From: Nitrosomonadales bacterium
Lineage (GTDB): Bacteria > Pseudomonadota > Gammaproteobacteria > Burkholderiales > SG8-41
Length of the DNA: 5,632 bases
Direction: 5' to 3'
Assembly: GCA_009885185.1 (NCBI GenBank)
Contig: VFLF01000278.1
Coordinates: 1 to 5,632 of the forward strand
Shown: positions 1 through 5,227 of the stretch, in pieces
How positions within the stretch are numbered: the stretch's first letter is position 1
Layout: each line of letters opens with the position of its first letter
Made by a program: the position numbers and the translations under genes
The notes under the pieces: generated by a model
The model's input: the letters and a program-made list of their open reading frames with translations, nothing else
Told to the model about the DNA's origin: nothing
Databases searched by the model: none

Positions 1-287
1 AGCCGCACGTGGTTTTCAAATGTCCGCGCCGCCCATTGACTCTCGGGGATTTCGTCAAGCGCGTGGCAAAAAAAGGCGTGTGCCTGGCATTGCCTACGCG
101 CATGCTGTTTTCTGACAACCGCGTTTTCATCAACGGCGAATGTCACACGGTGGCGCGCCGGCACCGTGGCACACTGGCGCCCCTGGTACGACTGGCTGAC
201 AGCCGCGAGACAGCGGCATTCATGCCGGACGCCGCCACGGCGCGGCTATTGCATACATGGTACTGCGCAGGCTATGTTGACATCTGA
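1..287 (+). CDS. C-terminal fragment of a probable RoxA-like cupin/JmjC-family protein (5' end outside window)
   Basis: The reading frame is open from the window edge (first full codon at position 3) to a TGA at 285-287, so about 94 C-terminal residues are visible and the start lies upstream. The pattern of a PLTLGDFV segment, then an RMLFSDNRVFINGE strand-turn, then a LADSRE segment, and finally LLHTWYCAGYVDI, resembles the winged-helix domain that ends the ribosomal-oxygenase (RoxA/YcfD) family of Fe(II)/2-oxoglutarate hydroxylases, whose E. coli member hydroxylates an arginine of ribosomal protein L16. The catalytic cupin with its HxD metal ligands would lie upstream and cannot be checked here. 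The next gene follows within a few bases, so the two are probably co-transcribed. The family call is from recalled resemblance only. A different winged-helix or cupin protein is possible. The GTG at 9 is an internal codon, not a likely start. Confidence 0.55.
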   Translation, partial: PHVVFKCPRRPLTLGDFVKRVAKKGVCLALPTRMLFSDNRVFINGECHTVARRHRGTLAPLVRLADSRETAAFMPDAATARLLHTWYCAGYVDI

Positions 288-291
288 TCCC

Positions 292-798
292 ATGTCCGAC
301 AGTCCGTCCGAAAAAAATCCGCTGCGGAAGTACCGGCGCTTTGAAAGCTTCCGGGAGTACGAGTCGTTATTTGACGGCATGGTTCCGCACACCGAATCGA
401 CGATTCGCCTGTTCGACCGCACCCTCGCGCGGGCATGGAACGAAAAATCCCGCATGGAGGTGTTGCGTCAGTTCCTGCTTCGCGACCGCGCTAACAAAAT
501 GATGATCATCCTGCACCTCGCACAGGACATTGAACGCGAGCAGCCGCGATTAATCGGGCTGCTGGGTGATTTCAGCCACGCGGTCAAAATACGCTTGACG
601 CCAAAAATGGCGCAGCACCTATACGATCCTTTCGTCATTTTCGACGCGAGCCACTATTTGCACCGCTTTCATCATGCGCACATGCGGGCGGCGCACGGAA
701 CCCACGATGTGGATAGCGCGCGGCAGCTACTGGATCGTTTTGATGAGCTTTGGGAAGTGTCCGCGCCCCTTACTCCGGCGAGTACCAGCGGCCTGTAA
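292..798 (+). CDS. DUF7931-like small conserved protein
   Basis: A 168-residue protein beginning MSDSPSEK. It resembles the DUF7931 family, a domain of unknown function found in betaproteobacteria, sometimes attached to a GNAT acetyltransferase domain. Supporting segments are FDRTLARAWNEKSR (41-54), FLLRDRANKMMIILH (61-75), PRLIGLLGDFSHAVKIR (85-101), YDPFVIFDASHYLHRF (111-126) and LLDRFDELWEVS (146-157). No signal peptide or membrane segment is visible, so it is probably cytoplasmic. It starts 4 nt after the stop of the cupin-like gene, which suggests translational coupling. An in-frame ATG at 274 would overlap that gene by 14 nt. Neither start has a good Shine-Dalgarno sequence, and I chose 292 because the acidic, polar leader is typical. 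Longer starts (ATG 166) read far into the upstream gene and are unlikely. The molecular function is unknown. Confidence 0.75.
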   Translation: MSDSPSEKNPLRKYRRFESFREYESLFDGMVPHTESTIRLFDRTLARAWNEKSRMEVLRQFLLRDRANKMMIILHLAQDIEREQPRLIGLLGDFSHAVKIRLTPKMAQHLYDPFVIFDASHYLHRFHHAHMRAAHGTHDVDSARQLLDRFDELWEVSAPLTPASTSGL

Positions 799-825
799 CA
801 GCGCCCTCACACTCCTTCCTTTATG

Positions 826-855
826 TGGACAGTTGCGCCACGGCTGCGGTAGAAT
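826..855 (+). promoter_or_regulatory. Candidate sigma70-type promoter of the hendecad-repeat lipoprotein
   Basis: A TGGACA -35 box (826-831, 5 of 6 consensus bases) and a TAGAAT -10 box (850-855, 5 of 6) are separated by 18 nt. Transcription would begin near 862, giving a 5' leader of about 107 nt before the ATG at 969. It lies just after the DUF7931-like gene and is the best promoter match I found in the window. The start site was not measured. Confidence 0.6.
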
Positions 856-871
856 GCACGCCGCTTCAACC

Positions 872-887
872 CACTAGCTCACTAGCT
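872..887 (+). repeat. Two tandem copies of CACTAGCT just after the predicted transcription start
   Basis: The octamer CACTAGCT occurs twice head to tail (872-879 and 880-887). Each copy contains CTAG and AGCT palindromes. Its place about 10-25 nt after the predicted +1 would suit an operator, but no known binding protein is recognised and chance cannot be excluded. Confidence 0.4.
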
Positions 888-906
888 ATGGGTCAGCCAA
901 CGCACC

Positions 907-929
907 AAAGCCGGACTTAAGCCGGTTTT
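907..929 (+). other. Small hairpin in the lipoprotein leader
   Basis: An 8-bp stem can form between 907-914 (AAAGCCGG) and 922-929 (CCGGTTTT), with one G-U pair and a 7-nt loop (ACTTAAG). The 3' arm ends in four T. It could be a weak terminator or attenuator in the leader, or simply a local palindrome around CTTAAG. The T run is short, so termination would be inefficient. Confidence 0.35.
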
Positions 930-953
930 ATGTTCAATCATTTACTACCTTCG

Positions 954-959
954 AAGGGA
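954..959 (+). promoter_or_regulatory. Shine-Dalgarno AAGGGA fixing the lipoprotein start at 969
   Basis: AAGGGA sits 9 nt before the ATG at 969. An in-frame ATG at 930 has no such site and would put 13 non-signal residues before the MKRS signal peptide, so 969 is preferred. The site overlaps a 10-bp palindrome CCTTCGAAGG (948-957), which could weakly mask it in the mRNA. Confidence 0.7.
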
Positions 960-968
960 TTTAATATT

Positions 969-1424
969 ATGAAACGTTCGCTTATTCTCGCCACCCTCCT
1001 CGCCGTCGGCATCACCGCTTGCGGTGACAAGCCCGCACCGAAACCTGCTGCCGCTCCGCCGGCACCCACCGCAACCCCGGCGCCCACAGCCGCTCCTTCC
1101 GCTGCTCCGGCACCAACTGCCGACGCTGCAAAAGATGCTGCGGCAGCCGCAGTCGACACCGCGAAAGACGCCGCCAAAGACAAAGTCGACACCGCAAAAG
1201 ACGCCGCCAAAGACAAAGTTGACATGGCAAAAGACGCCGCCAAAGACAAAGTCGATATGGCAAAAGACGCCGCCAAAGACAAAGTCGATGCGGCGAAAGA
1301 TAAAGCCATTGAAGTCGCCAAAGGCGCCGCTGCTGGCGCAGTCGCCGGTGCGAAAGACGGTAGTGGCATGGCTGGTGCCGCTGGTGGCGCCAAAACCGGT
1401 GCAATGGACGCGATGAAGAAGTAA
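969..1424 (+). CDS. Ala/Lys/Asp-rich lipoprotein with LEA-like 11-residue repeats
   Basis: A 151-residue predicted lipoprotein of unknown function. The N-terminus MKRSLILATLLAVGITAC is a lipoprotein signal peptide with lipobox ITAC (residues 15-18), so C18 would be lipidated. Gly-Asp follow at +1/+2. Asp at +2 is the classic Lol-avoidance residue in enterobacteria, so inner-membrane retention is possible. Residues 20-50 are a Pro/Ala-rich linker. Residues 63-106 are four copies of the hendecad D(T/M)AKDAAKDKV, followed by a degenerate fifth copy. The 11-residue period and the Ala/Lys/Asp make-up are those of LEA-group-3-like amphipathic helices. The C-terminus (about 115-151) is Ala/Gly low-complexity and ends in MKK. 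It is likely a monocistronic gene with its own promoter and terminator. A role in envelope spacing or stress protection would be speculation. Confidence 0.8.
   Translation: MKRSLILATLLAVGITACGDKPAPKPAAAPPAPTATPAPTAAPSAAPAPTADAAKDAAAAAVDTAKDAAKDKVDTAKDAAKDKVDMAKDAAKDKVDMAKDAAKDKVDAAKDKAIEVAKGAAAGAVAGAKDGSGMAGAAGGAKTGAMDAMKK
1155..1286 (+). repeat. Four tandem 33-bp repeats encoding the 11-residue units
   Basis: Units lie at 1155-1187, 1188-1220, 1221-1253 and 1254-1286. They are nearly identical even at synonymous positions. The main coding change is ACC (Thr) in units 1-2 against ATG (Met) in units 3-4. This suggests recent tandem duplication and likely copy-number variation between strains, always in frame. 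Confidence 0.9.
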
Positions 1425-1461
1425 TTCTTAGTCTGTCCAGTCAATTACTGGTAGAACAGTC

Positions 1462-1498
1462 AAAAAGCCGGCCCCTGTATACGGGGCCGGCTTTTTTT
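1462..1498. terminator. Bidirectional intrinsic terminator between convergent genes
   Basis: A perfect 9-bp GC stem, GCCGGCCCC (1467-1475) with GGGGCCGGC (1483-1491), has a 7-nt loop TGTATAC. It is flanked by five A on the left and seven T on the right. On the plus strand it ends the lipoprotein mRNA 40 nt after its stop. On the minus strand, where the A run becomes a U run, it ends the MBL-hydrolase transcript. A smaller inverted repeat CCAGT-N5-ACTGG (1437-1451) lies just to the left. Confidence 0.9.
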
Positions 1499-1538
1499 CG
1501 CCGTTTTTTTGCGTTCGCGCACAGCGCCTGTCGGCCAA

Positions 1539-2312
1539 TCAGGTTATTTCTCTCCAGTCAAAACCCTCCTCCTGTGACGCAACGCCAATCCATGCATCGT
1601 CGCAATCGAGTACCGCCGCCAGCGCGCGCCGTGCCAGCGCCGGCGTATTGTTTTGTTTGGAGAGGTGCGCAGCCATCACATGTTGCATGCGGTTTTTCGC
1701 CTTGGGCAGAGCGCCCAACAGACACGAAGCCGTACTGTTATCGAGATGCCCCAGCCGTCCGGCGATGCGCTGCTTGAGATATGCCGGGTAGTTGCCGCTC
1801 ATCAGCATATCAAGGTCGTGGTTGCATTCAAGCACCAGCGCATCGACATCCGACAGCATGGTCTCGATATGTGTCGTGGACACCCCTGTGTCGGTCAGCA
1901 CACCCAGCGATTTGTCACCATCACCAAATACAAACTGCGCCGGCTCGCGCGCATCGTGCGGCACCGGAAAAGGCCGCAACTGAATATCACCCACGGGCAA
2001 TGGCGTGTGACTATCGATGATGTTCACTTCTACTTCCTTGAATCGCGCGACACCTGTCGCGATCAAGGTACCATGCGTGAGATACACTGGAATATCGTGC
2101 TTGCGCGCAAATCGCGCAACACCGCCCACGTGGTCATCGTGCTCGTGAGTCACGACGATGCCGTTAATCTGTTCGGGCGCAAGCGCCAGCCGCGCGAGGC
2201 GCCTGACGGTATCGGCAAGGCCGAAACCGCAATCCAGCATCAGATGAGTATTGCCGGCATGGACGATCAGCGCGTTGCCTTCGCTGCCGCTACCCAACGA
2301 TGCGAAGCGCAT
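1539..2312 (-). CDS. YycJ/WalJ-like MBL-fold metallo-hydrolase
   Basis: A 257-residue cytoplasmic protein of the metallo-beta-lactamase fold. It begins MRFASLGSGSEGN, the typical start of the YycJ-like subgroup. The metal site is clear: HEHDDH at 56-61 (ligands H56, H58, D60, H61), H119 after the PVPHD strand, D141 in LTDTG, and H215 in AHLSKQNN. The NHD at 163-165 also fits the family. Members bind two metal ions and are usually phosphodiesterases or nucleases acting on nucleic acid or small phosphoesters. The true substrate here is unknown. The gene is last in the minus-strand series after dapA and bamC and ends at the bidirectional terminator. No convincing Shine-Dalgarno precedes the ATG, and a long hairpin arm ends 14 nt upstream of it, so its translation may depend on mRNA structure. 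Confidence 0.9.
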   Translation of the reverse strand: MRFASLGSGSEGNALIVHAGNTHLMLDCGFGLADTVRRLARLALAPEQINGIVVTHEHDDHVGGVARFARKHDIPVYLTHGTLIATGVARFKEVEVNIIDSHTPLPVGDIQLRPFPVPHDAREPAQFVFGDGDKSLGVLTDTGVSTTHIETMLSDVDALVLECNHDLDMLMSGNYPAYLKQRIAGRLGHLDNSTASCLLGALPKAKNRMQHVMAAHLSKQNNTPALARRALAAVLDCDDAWIGVASQEEGFDWREIT

Positions 2313-2326
2313 TGACTACCGCAGGC

Positions 2327-2405
2327 AAACAGTGAACAGTGAACAGTGAACCGCAAGCCCAGCATGGCGCGGTTTTCCGATTTTACTGTTCACTGTTCAC
2401 TGTTT
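2327..2405. repeat. Perfect 21-bp inverted repeat with a nested inner stem, between bamC and the MBL gene
   Basis: The arms 2327-2347 and 2385-2405 are exact reverse complements over 21 bp. Each is built of three heptads (AACAGTG on the left, ACTGTTC/T on the right). The 37-nt interior can pair further: AACCGC (2349-2354) with GCGGTT (2369-2374), and GCC (2357-2359) with GGC (2366-2368), around a 6-nt loop. No T run follows on the minus strand, so it is not a textbook intrinsic terminator. It could stabilise the 3' end of the dapA-bamC mRNA, block or modulate expression of the downstream gene, or be a small repetitive element. Confidence 0.9.
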
Positions 2406-2447
2406 ACCGTTCACCGTTCACCGCTCATCGCTCACTGCTCATCGCTT
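2385..2447. repeat. Nine-copy degenerate heptanucleotide array (AYYGYTY)
   Basis: Nine head-to-tail 7-bp units run from 2385 to 2447 and stop 5 nt before the bamC stop codon. In order: ACTGTTC, ACTGTTC, ACTGTTT, ACCGTTC, ACCGTTC, ACCGCTC, ATCGCTC, ACTGCTC, ATCGCTT. Positions 1 (A), 4 (G) and 6 (T) never change. Positions 2, 3, 5 and 7 vary only between C and T. The units nearest the hairpin are the most alike, and similarity falls toward bamC. No spacers are present, so it is not a CRISPR. Confidence 0.9.
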
Positions 2448-2452
2448 ACCCG

Positions 2453-3601
2453 CTACTTCAACTGGTCGTAGAGCAGCGTCAAAATCCGGTTCGCGGTGGC
2501 GGATTGTTCCTGCCGTCCTTCCTTGGTCAGCACGTTGACTTCCGCGCCGGTATCGATATCACGCACGGCGATCTGGTACTGCTCGTTTTTCTTCGAGGGA
2601 GAGTTACCCCAGAATTTCAGGCCGCCGACCATCCTTCCCAGAAAACCCTGTTTTGCGTCTGACGTTTTCACGTCCGTTTCCGGATCGATATAACGCACGA
2701 AATAAATCCCCTTGCTGCGGTCACGGTCTTCGACGGTAAAGCCCACGCGATCGAGCGCCAGTCCAACGCGCCGCCATGCGCGATCAAATTGCTCGTTCAG
2801 CATCAGCTTGCCGCCACCCTGCGTGGCCAGCGACGCAAGGGGCGCTGCGGTCGCCGTCGCTATTTGCTGCTTGGCACGGGCATCCTGCACGCCGAACCGC
2901 GTCATCAGCCGGCGCAGCATTTCCGCTTCCAGGTCGGGATCGGCTTTGCGCGGCTGCCACTTGGTCGAATCCTTGCTGGAAGAGGTGTACACCTCTTCCA
3001 TGCCGCGATGGCTGACATAAATCTCTGTGTTACCCGCAGTGCCGCGCTCCAGCCGCGTACGGAACTTGTCACGCTCGCCGGTGGAATACACTGTATCCAG
3101 CAATCTACCCAGCGTCCTGCGGATAAAGCCGTCGTCGATTTTCGCGCGATTTTCCGCCCAGTCGGTCTCCATCACGCCGGCCTCCGGCACCTCCACATTC
3201 ACGATAAATCCGACTTCCTGCCAGAAATCCTTAACCACCGGCCACACTTGGCCGGGATCGCCCTTCACCACCAGCCAGCGCTGCGTGCCCGAGCGTTCGA
3301 TACGCACATCGCCGCCCTGCTCAGGCAATACGCTCCCGCTGCCGCTCGATACCTGCGGACGCCCCGCGCGATCCTTGTCGTACGCCGATAAGGTCGCCGT
3401 GCCCTTGGGATTGATATCCGGCACGGTGAACCTGTCGTCCGCACTGGGGCGCGTCAAATCGGGCGGAATTTCCAGCGGCGGCAATTTGCCGGATGACTTG
3501 TAATCTATTTTCTTGGTGGGAATCTGGACGCTGCTGCACGCCGCCAGCAACATTCCCATCGCAATACAACACACTGCCTTACTACACTGAATCAATCGCA
3601 T
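2453..3601 (-). CDS. bamC: Outer membrane protein assembly factor BamC (NlpB/DapX lipoprotein)
   Basis: A 382-residue lipoprotein subunit of the Bam complex, which folds beta-barrel proteins into the outer membrane. The signal peptide ends in lipobox LAAC, so C22 is lipidated. The tail that follows contains IDYKSSGKLPPLEIPPDL (32-49), matching the BamC N-terminal stretch that in E. coli binds BamD. Two helix-grip domains follow, at roughly 105-210 and 262-382, separated by a linker. The first has RWLVVKGDPGQVWPVVKDF (108-126) and the second KLMLNEQFDRAWRRVGLAL (265-283). It is longer than E. coli BamC (344 aa). It lies 39 nt after dapA, the same order as in E. coli (dapA-nlpB), so co-transcription is expected. 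The start ATG has AAGGA 5 nt upstream. Confidence 0.92.
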   Translation of the reverse strand: MRLIQCSKAVCCIAMGMLLAACSSVQIPTKKIDYKSSGKLPPLEIPPDLTRPSADDRFTVPDINPKGTATLSAYDKDRAGRPQVSSGSGSVLPEQGGDVRIERSGTQRWLVVKGDPGQVWPVVKDFWQEVGFIVNVEVPEAGVMETDWAENRAKIDDGFIRRTLGRLLDTVYSTGERDKFRTRLERGTAGNTEIYVSHRGMEEVYTSSSKDSTKWQPRKADPDLEAEMLRRLMTRFGVQDARAKQQIATATAAPLASLATQGGGKLMLNEQFDRAWRRVGLALDRVGFTVEDRDRSKGIYFVRYIDPETDVKTSDAKQGFLGRMVGGLKFWGNSPSKKNEQYQIAVRDIDTGAEVNVLTKEGRQEQSATANRILTLLYDQLK

Positions 3602-3602
3602 A

Positions 3603-3622
3603 TCTATCCTTAACTATCCTTA
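3603..3622 (-). promoter_or_regulatory. Duplicated Shine-Dalgarno of bamC
   Basis: A 10-bp sequence is repeated in tandem (3603-3612 and 3613-3622, plus-strand core CTATCCTTA). It gives two AAGGA sites on the minus strand, 5 nt and 15 nt before the bamC ATG. Only the near one is well placed. The far one lies within the 39-nt dapA-bamC spacer. Confidence 0.6.
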
Positions 3623-3640
3623 GGTGCAAAAAACGACGCA

Positions 3641-4549
3641 TCAACCGGGAATGCCGGCCTGGCGCATACCCTCGCGCACCAGGTCGTAACACGCAGGCGA
3701 CAACGGCGTCAGCGGCAGGCGTATCCCGCCGCCGATCAAGCCCATCTGTTGCGCCGCCCATTTCACCGGAATCGGGTTAGCTTCGCAGAACAAATGACGG
3801 TGCAATCCCAGCAGCTGGTCGTTGATCTCCCGCGCCTTGGCCAGATTGCCAGCCAGCGCCGCGACGCACATCTCGTGCATGGCTTTCGCCGCAACGTTCG
3901 CGGTAACGGAAATCACGCCGTCGCCACCGAGCAATATCAGCGCCATGCCGGTTGCGTCGTCGCCACTGAATACCAAAAAACTCTTGGGCTTGCGCCGTAT
4001 CAAATCGGAACCACGTTCCAGATTGGCCGTCGCGTCTTTGATGCCGACGATATTCGGCACCTGGGCCAGTCGCAGCACGGTTTCATTCTGCATATCCGCC
4101 ACGGTGCGACCGGGAACGTTGTAAAGTATCTGCGGAATATCCACTGCCTCGGCGATGGCTTTGAAATGCCGGTACAAGCCTTCCTGCGTAGGCTTGTTGT
4201 AATAGGGCACCACCGACAGACTCATATCGGCGCCGGCTTTTTTTGCGTATGCGGATAACTCAATGGCCTCGCGCGTGGAATTGGCGCCGGTCCCGGCAAT
4301 CACCGGAATGCGTCCGGCGACATGATCCACCGCCGTTTTGATCAGCAGGCAATGCTCATCGTAGTCCACCGTCGGCGATTCGCCCGTGGTGCCGACGACA
4401 ACGATGCCGTCAGTGCCTTCCTTGATATGCCAATCCAGCAGCTTGCGAAACGATGCCAGGTCGAGCGCGCCGCCCTCGTCCATCGGCGAAACGATCGCCA
4501 CCACGCTGCCCTTTAACGCAACCTTCATCGTAGCATTTGATGCCGCCAT
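3641..4549 (-). CDS. dapA: 4-hydroxy-tetrahydrodipicolinate synthase
   Basis: DapA condenses pyruvate with aspartate semialdehyde, the first step committed to diaminopimelate and lysine. It is a cytoplasmic TIM-barrel enzyme of the class I aldolase type. From the ATG at 4549 it has 302 residues, with T54/T55 in VVGTTGES, Y143 in [11 protein letters not shown]148, and the Schiff-base lysine K171 in [25 protein letters not shown] and NPIPVKW are also present, and it matches E. coli DapA (292 aa) almost along its length. An in-frame ATG at 4528 gives 295 residues, closer to the family length, but lacks a ribosome site. The ATG at 4549 has AGGA 11 nt upstream. The frame also stays open to 4870, but that Trp/Arg-rich stretch overlaps the methyltransferase gene and is not coding. 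bamC follows after 39 nt. Confidence 0.96.
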   Translation of the reverse strand: MAASNATMKVALKGSVVAIVSPMDEGGALDLASFRKLLDWHIKEGTDGIVVVGTTGESPTVDYDEHCLLIKTAVDHVAGRIPVIAGTGANSTREAIELSAYAKKAGADMSLSVVPYYNKPTQEGLYRHFKAIAEAVDIPQILYNVPGRTVADMQNETVLRLAQVPNIVGIKDATANLERGSDLIRRKPKSFLVFSGDDATGMALILLGGDGVISVTANVAAKAMHEMCVAALAGNLAKAREINDQLLGLHRHLFCEANPIPVKWAAQQMGLIGGGIRLPLTPLSPACYDLVREGMRQAGIPG

Positions 4550-4560
4550 GTCCTTGATTT

Positions 4561-4564
4561 TCCT
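4561..4564 (-). promoter_or_regulatory. Shine-Dalgarno AGGA supporting the dapA start at 4549
   Basis: AGGA on the minus strand lies 11 nt before the ATG at 4549. A second AAGGA (4551-4555) is only 1 nt from that ATG, too close to serve it. Neither serves the alternative ATG at 4528 well. The start choice is therefore moderate, not certain. Confidence 0.45.
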
Positions 4565-4599
4565 GAATAAAACAGCAATCGGCCAACGCTTAATCGCGC

Positions 4600-4605
4600 A
4601 TTGTA
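4600..4605 (-). promoter_or_regulatory. Candidate -10 box of the dapA-bamC operon
   Basis: TACAAT on the minus strand in the context GGTACAATGCGCG would start transcription about 44 nt before the dapA ATG. I see no good -35 box at 16-18 nt, so it may need an activator or may be wrong. The context nearly matches the -10 region of the lipoprotein promoter (GGTAGAATGCACG), which supports it. The rest of the 142-nt gap (4550-4691) shows only a weak CAAGC/GCTTG stem (4664-4681). Confidence 0.4.
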
Positions 4606-4691
4606 CCTGAAGACAGGCCGAACCGCTTACGGGTGTGACTGCGCCGGATTCAATTGGTTGCACCAAGCGCAGGAAGGCTTGCGCACGGCGC

Positions 4692-5222
4692 CTACGCCAT
4701 CGCGCAAATCCGCTGCACCATCGCCGGCTTCGGCGACTCCACGTAGAGGTCTTCGTAAGCCAGCACACGCAACTTCCCGTGCACCGCCTCCAGCAACTCG
4801 CCCGGCCTGAGCAAAAAATCCGGATTGGAGGGCCGGCCATAACGCTCATTGCCCAGGGCAAAGGTTTCATAAATCAACATGCCGCCGGGCGCCATCGCTT
4901 GCAGCAACAACGGAAACAGGGGCCGATAGAGATAGTTCGTCACAACGATGACGCCGAAAGTCCTGCCGGTATAGGGCCATGGCCCCGACTCGATATCCGC
5001 GCACTTCGTTACGACACGATCAACGCCGGCCAGTCCCGAGAGCGCCGCGCCGTCACGATCCACCGCCTCCACCCTGTGCCCGCGCGACGCAAAATAGCGG
5101 GCGTGCCGTCCGCCGCCGCACGCCACATCCAGCACCGTGCAACCGGTGGGCGCCATAGGTACGATCGGTACGATCGGTACCATCGGCGCCCAGCGCGTCA
5201 CCCATGCGGAAGGCGTGTCCAC
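4692..5222 (-). CDS. Class I SAM-dependent methyltransferase
   Basis: A 176-residue cytoplasmic protein with the Rossmann-type methyltransferase fold. Motif I is [12 protein letters not shown] (30-41), the SAM-binding glycine loop. The acidic end of the second strand is D55 in VEAVDRD, which should bind the SAM ribose. ADIE (75-78) and [16 protein letters not shown] (89-104) follow, then [10 protein letters not shown]. It is TehB-like in size and order, but the substrate cannot be told. In betaproteobacteria such a gene often sits just upstream of dapA. I chose the GTG at 5222, 5 nt after the hss stop, because family members often begin near a TPSxWV sequence. A GTG at 5258 would add 12 residues and overlap hss by 31 nt. 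Neither has a clear ribosome site. The N-terminus carries an unusual VPI repeat from a 9-bp tandem repeat. Confidence 0.82.
   Translation of the reverse strand: MDTPSAWVTRWAPMVPIVPIVPMAPTGCTVLDVACGGGRHARYFASRGHRVEAVDRDGAALSGLAGVDRVVTKCADIESGPWPYTGRTFGVIVVTNYLYRPLFPLLLQAMAPGGMLIYETFALGNERYGRPSNPDFLLRPGELLEAVHGKLRVLAYEDLYVESPKPAMVQRICAMA
5158..5184 (-). repeat. Three 9-bp tandem repeats in the methyltransferase N-terminus
   Basis: Plus-strand units GGTACGATC (5158-5166), GGTACGATC (5167-5175) and GGTACCATC (5176-5184) lie between two GGCGCC sites (5149-5154 and 5185-5190). On the coding strand they give a [10 protein letters not shown] stretch just before motif I. The units are in frame, so copy changes would only lengthen or shorten this loop. 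Confidence 0.85.
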
Positions 5223-5227
5223 CCGCG

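Noticed and set aside
68..74. Run of seven A inside the cupin-like gene (and another at 311-317) as a programmed frameshift site
   Set aside because: Both genes read normally through the runs, with no overlapping frame or stimulatory structure that would use a shift.
930..968. Earlier ATG (930) as the lipoprotein start
   Set aside because: It has no ribosome site and would place a polar 13-residue extension before the signal peptide.
938..1444. Antisense open frame opposite the lipoprotein gene
   Set aside because: It mirrors the Ala/Lys/Asp repeat as Ala/Ser/Leu repeats, has no ribosome site, and runs into the bidirectional terminator region. It is a shadow of the real gene.
1653..2315. 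Long plus-strand frame opposite the MBL hydrolase
   Set aside because: The minus strand shows a complete metal-binding motif set and family start. The plus-strand product is His/Arg-rich with no recognisable motif.
2327..2405. Classical intrinsic terminator after bamC
   Set aside because: The hairpin is long but neither arm is followed by a T run on the minus strand, and the stem is not GC rich. Termination by another route remains possible.
2328..2447. Possible CRISPR array in the bamC/MBL spacer
   Set aside because: The units are 7 bp, directly adjacent without spacers, and appear in both orientations.
4664..4681. Terminator between the methyltransferase and dapA
   Set aside because: Only a 5-bp stem (CAAGC/GCTTG) without a following T run was found.
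4550..4870. Open frame extending dapA upstream by 107 residues
   Set aside because: The added sequence is Trp/Arg/Cys-rich, overlaps the methyltransferase gene in another frame on the same strand, and DapA proteins begin only a few residues before the GSxVAIV strand.
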